From assembly GCA_000711775.1 (NCBI GenBank), contig ARYC01001306.1:1-64000 (forward strand): a stretch of DNA of 64,000 nucleotides, written 5' to 3'. Source of the stretch: Oxytricha trifallax. Taxonomy: Eukaryota; Ciliophora; Spirotrichea; Sporadotrichida; Oxytrichidae. The notes beneath the pieces were generated by a model, which was not told the DNA's origin, ran no database searches, and saw only the letters and a program-made list of their open reading frames with translations. Made by a program: the position numbers and the translations under genes. This document shows positions 33,375 through 45,516 of the stretch, in pieces (within the stretch, counting starts at the first letter, position 1; each line of letters begins with the position of its first letter).

Positions 33375-33625
33375 GGTAAACACCCTGCGGTCATATTTTT
33401 TCATTGGTTGCTGCTCTCCTTCAAGGTAGATTGCTTGCTTGGGGTCGTTTGGGTAAGGCAAATGTCTGAAAGTAAAGACTTCTTGAGTTCTGTCTCCGAA
33501 AGGAAAGGTTGCTGAGTAAATCTTCATTACATAGGGAGCTCAAAGGGGAATAGCTGTTGAGATATTGAAACTTTCTGACTTACTGTGGAGCTTGCGTAAA
33601 CATTCACTTCGTTCAAGATAATCTG
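33375..33625 (-). CDS. Unknown coding block (probable MDS)
   Basis: The minus strand reads EVISSQIILNEVNVYASSTV, then (after a one-base frame change) FPFGDRTQEVFTFRHLPYPN followed by DPKQAIYLEGEQQPMKKYDR. The composition is more GC-rich than the surroundings, as for other coding blocks here. No family recognised. Confidence 0.5.
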
Positions 33626-33967
33626 ACTTGAGATAACTTCAAAAACTGTAATTAAAGAAATTGATTTTTAAATTTAATTAGTTTCTTTGAAGATTATATT
33701 AATTGTAAATATTTTTATTTAAAGCTTTAAAATTTGATAACATTTATTAAGCTGCATGCTTTAATTTCCAAATTTATATTATTTTGAATAAAAGCATTTG
33801 GAAAATATTCAATCCATTTTGTTACTAACCAATTATTTTTAAAATCTTACAATTAAATTATATTTATAATTTTCTATGTATTTAAGCCTCTTCTATTAAA
33901 ATGAAATTATTAGCTTTATTAAATTTGTATCGTTTCATAATAGATCTCCATTATCAAAACTATAATG
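33626..33967. other. AT-rich spacer
   Basis: Long A/T runs with no good frame on either strand. Probably spacer or 5' region of the + strand gene that follows. Confidence 0.4.
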
Positions 33968-36045
33968 ATGATTGGTAATTCAGAGTGGCAAACTAATAAA
34001 ATATCGCATCTCTAAACCTAAATCGAAAAGACCAATAAACTTCTCAGTAGAAATGTTGGTGGGTTAATTAGAATACTTAAAAATCCTCAAGAGTTCACCC
34101 CTAATTAGTGCAAATAAAACTCAAATTAAATGAGTTAAAGCTCGAATTAGACAGTTAGCTGTAAATACAAAAATATCTAATAAAGAGCAATGAATAAATT
34201 TCGGGACTTTTCACAGGACCTAAGGGCGAAACTAAATTGAGAAAAGTGGTAGAAAAGAGATTGAAAATTACTGAAATCATAATAAATAAAAGACTGAGAT
34301 AATTCGGAATATCTCAAGGGAGAGCAGTAAACGGCGCAAGAACATTTGGAAGCTTAAGAGGTTCTTAATATACCAGCCTAAGAAGCTCAATATAGACTTT
34401 TATAGATGATTCTGTTGATTCATAAAAAAGTCATGACCCATACGAGATATAAAATTAAGGCGCAAAGTTCAAATCTAAAATTAACCCATTATTTCCTAAT
34501 TATTAATAGTCTTCCACACTTAACTCTATTCTACTCCATGAATTTCACGATTTCTCTGACTTTATTTAAACTTACTTGTAGAAATAGATGTCATCCAATG
34601 AGCTAAAAGATCTTATATTTTTCTGTCCTTTTATTCTGTACAAAGATTATTTGAAGAATAGATTTATGATGATTAAAGAGCGAAACATAGATTCAAACGA
34701 TAATCCAGACTTATTGCTTAAAATGATAAATCTAATCATTAATTTTGTTTCTAAAATGCTAAATAATCAATAAATACTAGACTAGGATAAATTGTTTAAA
34801 AGTATAAACTCTGAATATTTTATAGACTCTGAGAAGCTAAGCCAATAGCTGTAATAATTGAAAGCTCAAAGACAAGCAATTTACATCGATTAAACTAACT
34901 TGCTGAATACTTCAAAGTATTCTCAAAACTAGAAATTCAAAAGTGATGTCCAATTAAATGAGGATTTAGAGAATGATTAATATTTGGGATTATTTAGTTC
35001 AAAAGAGAGACAAAATGCTTTAAATTCAAAAAAAATGAGTGATAATTCACTTAATAAATTTAACATACTTGATTATGAAAATTTATCTCAACCTAGTAGC
35101 AATGGTCTTAATAATAGAAATTTCTAAAATAATGTATTAAAGAGAAATATCTCATAATACTTACTTATGCAAGAAACACTAATAAAGCTAAGCTTTGTTA
35201 ACTTACATTAATTACCTAGGAAGAATGTAGCTATACCACGGAGAAGCAGTCAAAGAGATACATTTATTATTGCTGTAATTGATATAAAGGAATAAAACGA
35301 TAATTAAAGAGATATGCAGAGGACTTAGTGGCATCCAGGGACAATTCCTAGAAACCCATTATCGTCAAGAGCATCTAATTAGTAATTTCAGAGCTCATTA
35401 AGTAATTATTAAAACGAAAAGAGAGGGCTTATAAAGAGAGAAAATATTCATAAACAGTCTTAATTTGCTTAAGGAGCTTCGCATATATATTTCTTTATGT
35501 TGACTTATAATATTTAGAATCAGCTTTCATAATTTTTGAAATTTGATTATGCTGAAATCACAGATTTAGAAAAATTGATGAATGTGAAACAATTAGGAGA
35601 CTTGAAGAAGAAGTTCAGTTCTATTGACTAAAATTTAGCTCGAAGATTGAGTAATATTAAATTAGACCTGCATAATTAAGAGAGCCATAAAAAGCCAATA
35701 CAAGTTAACATGGTAGGTAATATTAAAGTTTGATTTATATTTATAGCCCAATCAAGAACTCCAATCTAACATTTCAAACATGAAATTTGAAGATGCATTT
35801 TAATTATTTGCTGATTCATTTATTTTTTAAATCTTCTAGAGGGTCAAAACTAAATTCTTAAAAGGGAATTGCAATTAATTCAAAATTTTAAATCGAAACA
35901 GAGAGATCTTATAAAATCCTTAATTTGGAGCTACAAAAGTAACATTCATTAGACTCTGCACTTAATAGGCTAACAAATAATCTAACTCCAAATTATGAAC
36001 ATAACTTGAATGCTTTGGAAAAACTCCAAAACTTAAAAGTAATTA
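33968..36045 (+). CDS. Unknown protein with long uninterrupted coding block
   Basis: ATG at 33968 starts MIGNSEWQTNKISHLQTQIE and IRILKNPQEFTPNQ. A frame change near 34110 leads into an open block of more than 500 codons running to 35712. It includes LKLNELKLELDSQLQIQKYL, VVEKRLKITEIIINKRL, DLIFFCPFILYKDYLKNRFM and LLKMINLIINFVSKMLNNQQ. A 34-nt intron (35713-35746) leads to PNQELQSNISNMKFEDAFQL and then a coiled-coil tail, LNLELQKQHSLDSALNRLTN. The protein is Gln/Asn/Ser-rich with helical parts. No family recognised. Confidence 0.7.
35713..35746 (+). other. Intron, 34 nt
   Basis: Begins GTAGGT and ends TTTATAG. Removal joins PIQVNM to PNQELQSNISNMKF in frame and skips an in-frame TGA. Confidence 0.8.
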
Positions 36046-36856
36046 AATTTATTTATTTTTATTTTTTTATTTTACACATTCATCTCATTAGATAAGCTAT
36101 TATTACTTAAATCAGAATGAAGTATTTATTTTTATATTTTTACAAGTTATTGTCGTAATATTTTAAATGATTTAAAAATTAATTTTATTTTGCTTAATTT
36201 ATATTACTATTATAATATTGATATAAAAATAGACACAAGACTGCTATAATATAAAAAAAATTTAATTATATTAGCAAGGCTTTTCTACTTTTTTTTCCAA
36301 TTTTATTCAGCATCAGTTTGTTTTTATTTTAATCCATTATGCATTTTTCATTAGTATTTACCCCCTCTTCAAATATTTAGTGTGGTATATATCTAATCTA
36401 TCAGATTAAATACAGATTAGAATTATCAAAATTGTATTTATAAAATTGTTTCAGATTTTTGGTCTATTAACTGATTATTGAAAGCTGAATAATATATATT
36501 TTTTCTCTTTAATAATTAATTTATTCAAGAAAATAAATTTGAATTATTACAATTTTAAGACAACTCTCAAAAATAGTAGCAGTTATTCTCTTAATCTTCT
36601 AATTTTTATGATCCTTTTCATAACTATGCCACAATAAAACATTAATGGTATACAGCTTTCAAAAATTGTCTATTGATATTATTTTTGAATGATAACTCTG
36701 TATGAAAAATTAATTCAATATCACTGTATTAATAATATCTGGAGTTTATTTTTTAAATTGTGGATTACAACCCTTTAAAAGACTAAAATTAGTAAAAACC
36801 TTAATTGTAGTTATTAAACTATAAAACTGTGACAAATAATAATCTTAAATTTTAGT
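36046..36856. other. AT-rich spacer
   Basis: Mostly A/T with T runs (about 36290-36330). No frame stands out on either strand. Likely intergenic germline DNA or a long IES. Confidence 0.45.
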
Positions 36857-39800
36857 CCACAAAGTCTCAAAGATTAATGGAACAGCACTCCAATTAAAAG
36901 TTGTAAAATCAACTAATCACTGGTTATAAGTCAGATAAAGATAAACATATAGTTTATCAGCGAAGATAAACATATAGTTTATCAGCTAACAAAAAACGGT
37001 CTCCTGATTTCGAATAATCCAGATTATATGTCAAATCAATTTTTGCAAAAAGAAGAGGGCGTATCGTACAAAGTACTAAAATAGATTTAAGGGATTAATG
37101 CTCAAAAGCATAGAGAAGAAGAATAATTAAGAGTAACCTAAAAGTTTCAAGAATAGAAAGATGAGAGATAGTAATTGATGAGACTAAATTTTATCACCAA
37201 ACGAGGGAGAGTATTAAGAGATGATAGTGAAAGTAGTAAACTTAGTAAGTCTTAAGAAATAAAAACTGTTGAGGAAGACCTTCAATAAGATAATTCATAA
37301 GATAGGGAGAATGAAAAAGACAGTCAATAGTATAAAAATTTGGGTAAGTTTCTCAAAATCAATTCTTCACCTAAAAGTATAGTTGATTTAGACTCAAACA
37401 TTGACAGTTAGTTGCAAAATAAACATTTACTTAACTTGCTCAATTTTAAATACATAAAATCAAACAATAATTTGAGGTAGTAGCAATCAGATGATGATTT
37501 AGTGTCTCATAAGTTAAAATAATGATAAAAATAGGATAAATAATATTCAAAAGAGTAAAGAGTCCTTAAAACATTAGTTTAAATGCCAGAGACAAGGCAC
37601 GCTAAGTCAAAACTTAGTAGAAGATCCAATAGATAAATAAAAAGCCATAGTAAAACACAATGATTATTCAAAGAAATTTGATGTCCATATTGATTAAGTT
37701 ATTCCATATCAACATTCAACTTTGTAGTCAGACTAAAATTAAGATTTCTAATAGGATTAACTTAGAACTCTAAAATCTGGAGACTAGCAAATAGAACCAA
37801 TTTAACTTCATTAAATTTCAGATCACGAATAAGGAAATAACATTTAAACTTTTGATTCTAGTCATAATTCAATAGTGCCTTCTTAACTGTCCAGAAATTC
37901 CCAAGCAAATACACCAAATTAAAGAAATTCTTTGACAGAAGAACATAGAATAGATAAAGACAAGGTCTTATTCAATTAAAAAGAGTATAGAGCTATTAAA
38001 ATTCGACAGCATAATTTCTAAGAAGATGGTCAGATAGTTACTAGCAGATAAGGTGGTGGATAAGCGCATACTTACTAGCATTCTAGAAAATCTTCTGCTT
38101 TATCCTCTAATTTTTAGATATTCATAATTAATAAAACAAGAGAAGTTGTCGGTATAAATTATCATTTTAAATAAAAGCGACTTTGAAATCTCAAAGATTA
38201 ATAATACAACCTACTATGCAAAAGATCTTAGAGAATTATCTTGATTAAAAAGATGATAAATGAAAAATAATCGGCAGAAAAATTAATGAAAAACTAAGCT
38301 TTGAGCAATTAAAACAGCAAGTAAAATTTTGAGAATGAAAAGCCTAATAAGACTCCCTTGACAATAAGATTTACCAACAGTAGATGCTTGTTAAAACTAC
38401 AATTTAAAATATAAATACAAAAGACTTAAATAATAATATTCTTTTAGTTTATTTAGTGCAGGTAGTGGTCGAGAAAGTTTAAGATCTACAAATGCAAACA
38501 CTCATACATTTATAATTAATGCTTCAAATTTAAATTATTTTTATAAAAGAAAACATTTGATAATTAATCATATATAATCATAGATTATCAACCACCAATT
38601 AAGCTTAGAGGTCAGATGCTTTTTCTTATAGAAATAAATGCCAAAAATTCTTCGACGGTTATAGTGATTTGATTGAATTGAAAACTTTAGATAAAGGCAA
38701 TCCATAATCTCATTAAATCTACAATAGTGTATAGAGTCCAATAAATCTTCACTAATTTGAATAGTAATGGGGTTTTAACACTCAGTGAGTTTCAGACCAA
38801 GTACAGAGGTAGGACAATAAAGAACTAGGCTTATGAATATGAAATCAAGTCAGTCTAAGAGAACTAACTTAATGTAATAAGATATGAACCAAAAGCCTCA
38901 AACAGCTGCTGAAAATTCAGGTAGAGTAAATTAAGTAAAGTACAGAAGTTCGGAGGAAGCAATAATGACGATTAAATTACTTAAGGCTATCAAAGTAATC
39001 TATCTAACAACCGTAAAATGAATCACTTTAGTTATTATAAAGATATTTTCGGAGATCCAACTTAAGTTGATGTAACTTTGTATAAATTTTAAGACCCAAT
39101 TCTAGGGATTAAACCCTTTCATGTATTTTAGATGGGCTTGAGAATAGGTATAATAACAAAATTGCATTAATAAAGTTATTTTCGTTCAGAAAACGTCTCT
39201 TCAAAAGATCATCCTGATTTACTTTGGATAGCATAATAAGCTTTAATAATCAAACCTCCTCAAGAAAGTTTACCTCGATCTTTTTACACAGGGACTTTCG
39301 ATATTTATCAAAATCTCTCTACACTAAATTTTGGCTTAAATCCTGGTGATTATTATTTCAGAGAGTTATTTGAAAGTTAACTACTTTTCAGAGATTATTC
39401 ATAGTTAAGCACTAAATAAGTTATTGATTGTTCTTGGTTGTATTTCAAAGATAATTAGCTTACAATTCTATAATAGAATGTAGGCTTAAAAGGCTTTTAT
39501 TTTAACATGATAACCTAGAAGCAAAGATTTGGAGAAGCTAATAAGCCTCAATGTTTGCTTAAATCTAAATGAAAGAGTTTACTGAAGGCACAAATTCTAG
39601 TTTCACTGAACTTAAAAAGATTAATGAGCACAGGAAGCTTGACAAGCCGAGTTTTATTACTCAATGAAAAGAATAGTCAACATAAATTACAAAAGTTTTC
39701 AGATTTTAAACCGACAGAACCCCAAAATTTACCTCAAACAGCTAGAAATGAGAAACCTGGGGATTTTAGCAGCATCTATACCGACATCAAGTCTAGATAT

Positions 39801-41097
39801 TCAATTGATTTGAAAGCGAAAATCAAGTTGTTGTAAGAGTAAAATTAAATTAAATCTTAAGCCAACTTCCTGACTCGAAGAGATATAACCTTCAAAATTT
39901 TACTAAGCTTTTTTCCACTAAATAAAAATGACTTTCTAAATTAAAGGAAACTGAGCTTTGAATTTACCATGAAAAATAAACAAGAATAGCAAATTAAGAT
40001 CAAAAATGAAATAATAGCTTAAATGCTTTAAACTAATCGTAAGAACGATTTAATTATCAAACAAACTGATCAATTGAACTCTCAGTTCTAAATGAAGACA
40101 ATAATTTAGATGCCCAAGTAATATGTCTAAAACTCTTTCATAACGTAATTTTGTAAGTATCAGTAATTTTTTTATTTTAATATATTTATTCTATAGAGAG
40201 GAATTTGATTCTAAAACAGCAGCTGCAAATTTAGCAATAATAACTATAAAGTATGAACACAGATATTTAACAAAACCAAGTTCCAAGCTTGAAAATAGAA
40301 GAAATAAATTTGATAGATAAAAAGTTTTCTCCTAAACATCACATAAAAAGTTACTCTAGTAATTTGAGATAAACAGTTACTCTTATAAACAATACAAATA
40401 TTGACCATCTTATTAAAGAATTATTAATAAAAATTGTATTTAAGAATAAATTTAATGAAATTTATCTATCTGATTTATATTCGTAAATAATACTCATAAA
40501 AGATAAACAGATTATTTGGGAAATTTATAGGATGGGTATGATGATTTAGATGCCGGAACCTGCACACCTTCATCGAGTAATTATATTGAAATAAAACATT
40601 AGAAATGAGCAAATTAAATAAAATTAGTGGCATTTATAGTTCACCAAATTTGATGATCTAAGAATAATTTGATAGAGAATTATAAATTAGCTGAAATTTA
40701 CCACTGCCGGAACTAATTTATCTTATCTCTGGATATAGTTAACTCCATTTATATTGGATGCATATAAATTTAATTAAATTATCTCTTCCAATAAAAGTGG
40801 GGCTATCTTTATCCAGAGATAAGATACATTATTACTGTCAGTAGTAAAATCCAGTAAATTTTAAATCTTCTATCGAATAAGCCTAAGATCGTCAAATTTG
40901 GCAAACTTTAACTGAATTTAATTAATAATTAATTAATTTTAATTTAATTTAATTTAATTTCCCTATTTAAATGTATACCTACAATAATTATCTCTGTAAA
41001 AACAATCAAATAGCATCGAGTGATTTAAGAGTTTAACCAGATCAACATAATTAGAAAATTATCCATTAAATTACTGAGAGGATATCATAATCATTGA
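36857..41097 (+). CDS. Unknown large Ser/Gln/Asn-rich protein ending in a conserved-looking domain
   Basis: Coding is clear from about 36857 (PQSLKDQWNSTPIKSCKIN), through KFQEQKDERQQLMRLNFITK, to long open blocks at 37520-38160 and 38980-39570. The block at 39030-39560 looks like a folded domain (YKDIFGDPTQVDVTLYKFQD, GLNPGDYYFRELFESQLLFR). The block at 39630-39990 begins MSTGSLTSRVLLLNEKN. The tail reads NTNIDHLIKELLIKIVFKNK, then across the 40579-41021 IES MPEPAHLHRVIQEFNQINII, ending HNH with TGA at 41095-41097. Several frame changes between blocks (about 37518, 38150, 38780) are introns, IESs or errors. The start is not found; 36857 follows a possible 3' splice site. Confidence 0.65.
36938..36986 (+). 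repeat. In-frame-region tandem repeat, two units of about 25 bp
   Basis: AAGATAAACATATAGTTTAT followed by CAGC occurs twice in tandem inside the coding block. The 25-bp unit is not a multiple of 3, so the two copies are read in different frames. Confidence 0.8.
40579..41021 (+). other. IES with 8-bp pointer CATCGAGT, carrying an inverted-repeat element
   Basis: CATCGAGT occurs at 40571-40578 and 41014-41021. Removing 40579-41021 (443 bp) joins PEPAHLHR to VIQEFNQINIIRKLSIKLL in frame and brings the stop codon at 41095 into use. The IES is filled by the element at 40586-40984. Confidence 0.85.
40586..40984. mobile_element. Non-autonomous inverted-repeat element (TTG...CAA family), about 399 bp
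   Basis: The right end, ATTTAAATGTATACCTACAA, is followed by TA. The left end is more diverged and starts near TTGAAATAAAACATT. The inner blocks (GATAGAGAATTATAAATTAG and TTATCCAGAGATAAGAT) match the family at 19422, 24460 and 31846. It is more decayed than those copies and lies wholly inside a pointer-flanked IES. Confidence 0.75.
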
Positions 41098-41291
41098 ATA
41101 ATAAACTGGATTAGGATGTTTTAGACACTATTAAACACCAAGATATCAAAACTCTAAATTTCTAGAGAATATCATAGTAAAATAGCGATAGGAACCTTAT
41201 AAAACTTAAAACAAATCATTGACTGTGCTGTAAAACGATAAAATAGTCACAAAAACATGATTAAATCTTAAAGTGGGAAGAGATAGTGTAA

Positions 41292-43120
41292 AATGAGTAG
41301 GAAATCTAAAAATAGTGACTTTTAATGCTACACACCAAATTATCCACAGGAAGAGGAGGAGAAGTATTAAAATGAAATTTTAGAGCAAAATTAATTAATC
41401 ATAAGTAAATTAGATGAGGAACTATTGTTGGAATAATAAAGTGTTTGAATTTCAATTTTATTAAATATTATTTAGATTTAGATTAATTTGAGTAGCTATA
41501 TCAATCGTTTATTTTTGTCAAGAATCAATTAATTAAAAAAGAAATTTAAATAAAAATATAATCCATTTAAAAGTATTATGAAAGTAAGTTAATAAAATGA
41601 AGACTTAAATCCAAGTATAAATATTCAGAAAATTGATTAAACTACAGATTTAGAGCTAATTAATATGATTTAGATCAATTAAGATCCAATAAAAAATAAC
41701 TTCAATAAAACACTTTATAAATATTCACTTAGTGTAAGTTATATGGCATTTTCTTTATGAAATTCTTTTAAAAAGTTGCATAATTTAAATTAAGCAATTC
41801 CTCCTGAATAAACATAAAATTATATATATACTTTATTTCTCATATTTATTCCTTCACACAATATTTCATAGCATGTTCAAAGTATGATGCAGATTTTCGA
41901 TACTAACAAATCTAAATATATTTGGTTTCTTAGTCAAATTCTGACTACAGATCTCCCACCAAACTGGAGAATAGAGTCACTCGCAAGCAACAAAGAAATT
42001 TAAAACGAGAATATTGATAATAGCAATTAAATCAATGAATTGGATTGTTAAAATAATAACATTAGTGGATTAAGTAGGAATAAATTGAATTCGGGTAAGA
42101 CTAATCATAATATTATCGATGTATAAAGAAATGATTTTTTCTTAATATTATAAAATATTGGGCTAGCAGGTCAAACACACCCCCTCTCTAATGTACTATT
42201 TTCTTTTTTTAGTGTTTTTGTTATATTATGAGCAAAAATATAATTATTGAGAAATATTTTGGAGAATAACAATTTTTGTTCATGTTTAATTATTTTAGCA
42301 TTAACTCATTTCTTTACTAAAATTGCAAAATATTTCTTCAATAGTTATATTTTTGCTCAGAATATAACAAAAACACCCAAATAATGATTTTTATAAAATA
42401 TAGAAACAAAACATATTTTAATTTTTTGACAATTTTTCTGATGTTTTTATGTATAAAAATGAACTTTATTTTGGTCATAGCTCGAAAACTACTGTTGCAA
42501 GCAAAATGCGCTTCAGACAATCTCGCTCAGCGTCAAAAACTCTACAATACTACAAAAAGCTAATAGTAAATTAGGGGGAGATGTGTTTGACCTGCTAGCC
42601 AAATATTGATATAATTGTAGTATCAATTTTTAAAGAAACTTAAAATGATAAGACTGTAAGTTTCGTAACTTTGGCTGGAATTTTCCAGTAATTATTTTCT
42701 CAATCATAATGGAGCATAGATAATATTTTGTAACCTTAGTCGAAATTAAAGTTTTGTTTTGCTACGACATGCGACGATATTTTGAGTATAATGTTCAAGA
42801 GCAATAACATTTATTTCATTTTCTATTCGGTAAAAAGAAGCTTTATTTTGATAATAATTTAAAAATTTCAACCAAAAATAATTAAATAATTAAAATCTTT
42901 TTAAATAATTCCCAAATCAAATGTATTTTTTTAAATAATGATAAATTTAAATCATAAATTCTATATTTGATTTCTAGATAAGATATATCTTACATATATA
43001 TATTTTTAATTTTCTTTGATGATAATAATGAATAGAATAACTTCTATTACTTTAACATTTCAACCAATTTATAAGCTACTTGCATCCTATGATACCTGAA
43101 TATCGTAAGATTTTCAATCG
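41292..43120 (+). CDS. Unknown protein, coding block interrupted by an 8-bp-duplication element
   Basis: ATG at 41292 starts MSRKSKNSDFQCYTPNYPQE. A 35-nt intron after LDEELLLEQQ leads to LDQFEQLYQSFIFVKNQLIK. Later blocks are TDLELINMIQINQDPIKNNF and MMQIFDTNKSKYIWFLSQIL. The element at 42161-42600 breaks the frame inside ...FFLILQNI; removing it with one AAATATTG gives LQNIDIIVVSIFKETQNDKT, then VSFVTLAGIFQQLFSQSQ and TTCDDILSIMFKSNNIYFIF. Whether it joins the block from 43200 on is unclear. No family recognised. Confidence 0.65.
42161..42600. mobile_element. Non-autonomous DNA element (GGCTA...TAGCC family), 440 bp, 8-bp duplication
   Basis: The ends are GGCTAGCAGGTCAAACACAC and (in reverse complement) GGCTAGCAGGTCAAACACAT. 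AAATATTG flanks both sides (42153-42160, 42601-42608). The ends are shared with the element at 60460-61092. An 8-bp duplication points to a hAT- or P-like transposase rather than TBE. No transposase gene inside. Confidence 0.92.
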
Positions 43121-43199
43121 AATCTTAAGGTAAGTGTAAATTAATTATAAAACTCAATAAATTAGACATAGTAAGAAAAAATATATTTAATAGTATTAG

Positions 43200-45440
43200 A
43201 TTGAATAAATTGAGAAAAGAGAAATTTCAAGAGCAAAAGTCACAAACTATTCTTAGTACTGAAGAGCAAAAGCAATTCAAAATTAGGAGTGGCAGGAGGG
43301 GAAAATAAAGCAAGGAAATGAGATAAAAATGAATTTAATTGGCAGTAAACTTAAACTGAATAATCTAAGGCTGTAAGACTAAGTATAGATAGTCGGTGGT
43401 TCCTGTAGATTTAAAGATGTCTTGCTTAGCATATAAACTTGCTAATTAATTGCAAACAAGATTACATTACTATTTAGCTTATTCTAAGACTAGTTCCATT
43501 CTCTATAAAAAATATATTTAAATTAGGCTATCACGATATTTCATAGATTTAGTTCTATAATGATTATGACATAAAAGACAAAAGCAAATATGAAAACGAA
43601 AAAGGCGATAATTTATACCCAATATATGATTTAAAATCAAAGGAGCACAAAAAATTAAAACATTTAACAAAAGAAACTTAAAACCTTGAATTATTAGGTG
43701 AATCATTAAGTGTGGAGGAATTGCAATAAATTTATAAAGAGCACTAGAAATTTTATGATCGAAAATTAAATAAGAAAATTATTCAAACTTTTTAGAATTT
43801 GAATATGAATATCTCTCAAGATTTATATATCAATATTTAATTAAAAAGAAAATAATCATATTACCATGCTTTTAATATAGCCTTATATATTTAAAACTCT
43901 AATTAATGAGACTACGATGGAGAGAATAAACCTATATGAGATAATATAATATGCAATTTATTATGGGATAGATCTGTTAAATGAATTATATTTAGTTTGG
44001 ATTGGCATGCTGTCTTCTATTCTCTAAATACCTCGAGGTTGGATTATAGAAATGGACTATGGCACTAATCAAGAGAGATTTTTTAAACTTCTTGATCCCT
44101 CAGAAATAATATTAAAATAGTCTCATTTCATTAAATCTAAAACACTCTTAAATTTAATATCATTTACAGAATTACTTATCTTTTCTAAATGATAAATAAT
44201 ATTATTAAGTAACGACAAATCATCCAACTGACCTGTACATTTACAATTTAAAAGATGAATTGAGAGAATATTATACAAATAATCGCTAGCATTTCGATGA
44301 CTAAATTAAACTGCAGTCTACAGATGGACTAATGAGAGAGTATGAAGCTGATTTGACTTAAACTTTTAAATAATAAATATTAATTTAAGAAATGTCTGTG
44401 AATGAATTATATAGAGCTACTGATATTTACTAGCATATTTAGAGAGCGAAAAAACTATGAATAAAAGCAAAAAAGAGAAATTAATACGTGTTTGAAAATT
44501 ATCGATAGAATTAATTGAATAAAATAATTTATGTCATTAATCAATTGAAGCTCCTTAATTCCTTTCGATTTGCATAGGAATGCTAGAATATTTTAAATGG
44601 CTACATTTTAAATTTAAATTTCTAAATTATTTATGCTCATAATGAACAGATTATGAATATTAAAACTCAAAATATCCAAAATAAGGAAATTAAGCTGCAT
44701 TCTTATAATAATGGTTAAAATCTAAAATCTCTCTCTATATTTTAAATTAAGGTTAAAGCCAACTAATTATAGATAGAAAAATTGCAGAGAGTGAGTAACT
44801 AATATTGCTATAATATAAATAAAATAGAATTTATTATTATTTAAATATAGAATACTGATGACAATAATGGCAATCAAATTGATCAGCACTAAGATTTATA
44901 GATAAATGAAGAAGCAGGAGTGAATAATATGACTTTGAAAGATTTAATCAAATAAACTACTCTATTGAAGAAAAAAAAATAAATAACAATGCCCTTGGAG
45001 TAATTATTTTTTTAATTTTATCATACAAATTTGGCTAATATATTAAAACAATTAATATTATATTCAATAATTAGAGGTTAAGAAATCTTAAGTAGTGAGC
45101 GATAAGATTATACAAAATTTAATATAAACGAGGAGGAATTAAGAGAATAGCAAAGATAAGAAGAGATGAAATTGCTTGGTCTTAATGAAAACTGTATGCT
45201 ACTTTTAAATTAAATAGTTTAAATCATAATAATGGTAAAATACTATTCCCTTTGATTAATACTAAATGAAATGTATTTATAGATGTGGTGACTGATTTTG
45301 AATTTATTTGAAGTGTCTAATTAATGTGAACTGGATTTCGAGAGTGATTTAAATATGTTCCTTGCTCTTGAAAACATCATAATAGATCATTAAATAAATA
45401 TAAAGGTTGATTCAGTTACTATAAGATGGTTATTAAATAA
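43200..45440 (+). CDS. Unknown helical protein, coding in several blocks
   Basis: A Lys/Gln-rich helical start, RLNKLRKEKFQEQKSQTILS (about 43200), leads to a long open block (about 43320-43910) with YHDISQIQFYNDYDIKDKSK and ELLGESLSVEELQQIYKEHQ. Further blocks include WIGMLSSILQIPRGWIIEMD (about 44005) and the end ELDFESDLNMFLALENIIID (about 45330). Membrane helices are not obvious. It converges on the POT1-like gene. No family recognised; it may be one gene with the block from 41292. Confidence 0.55.
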
Positions 45441-45516
45441 AGATTTTTACTTAAAATTAATAATTAAATTTAACCTTTCTCTTTCTAAGCTTAATTACTT
45501 GTCCATAATCTCCTTC

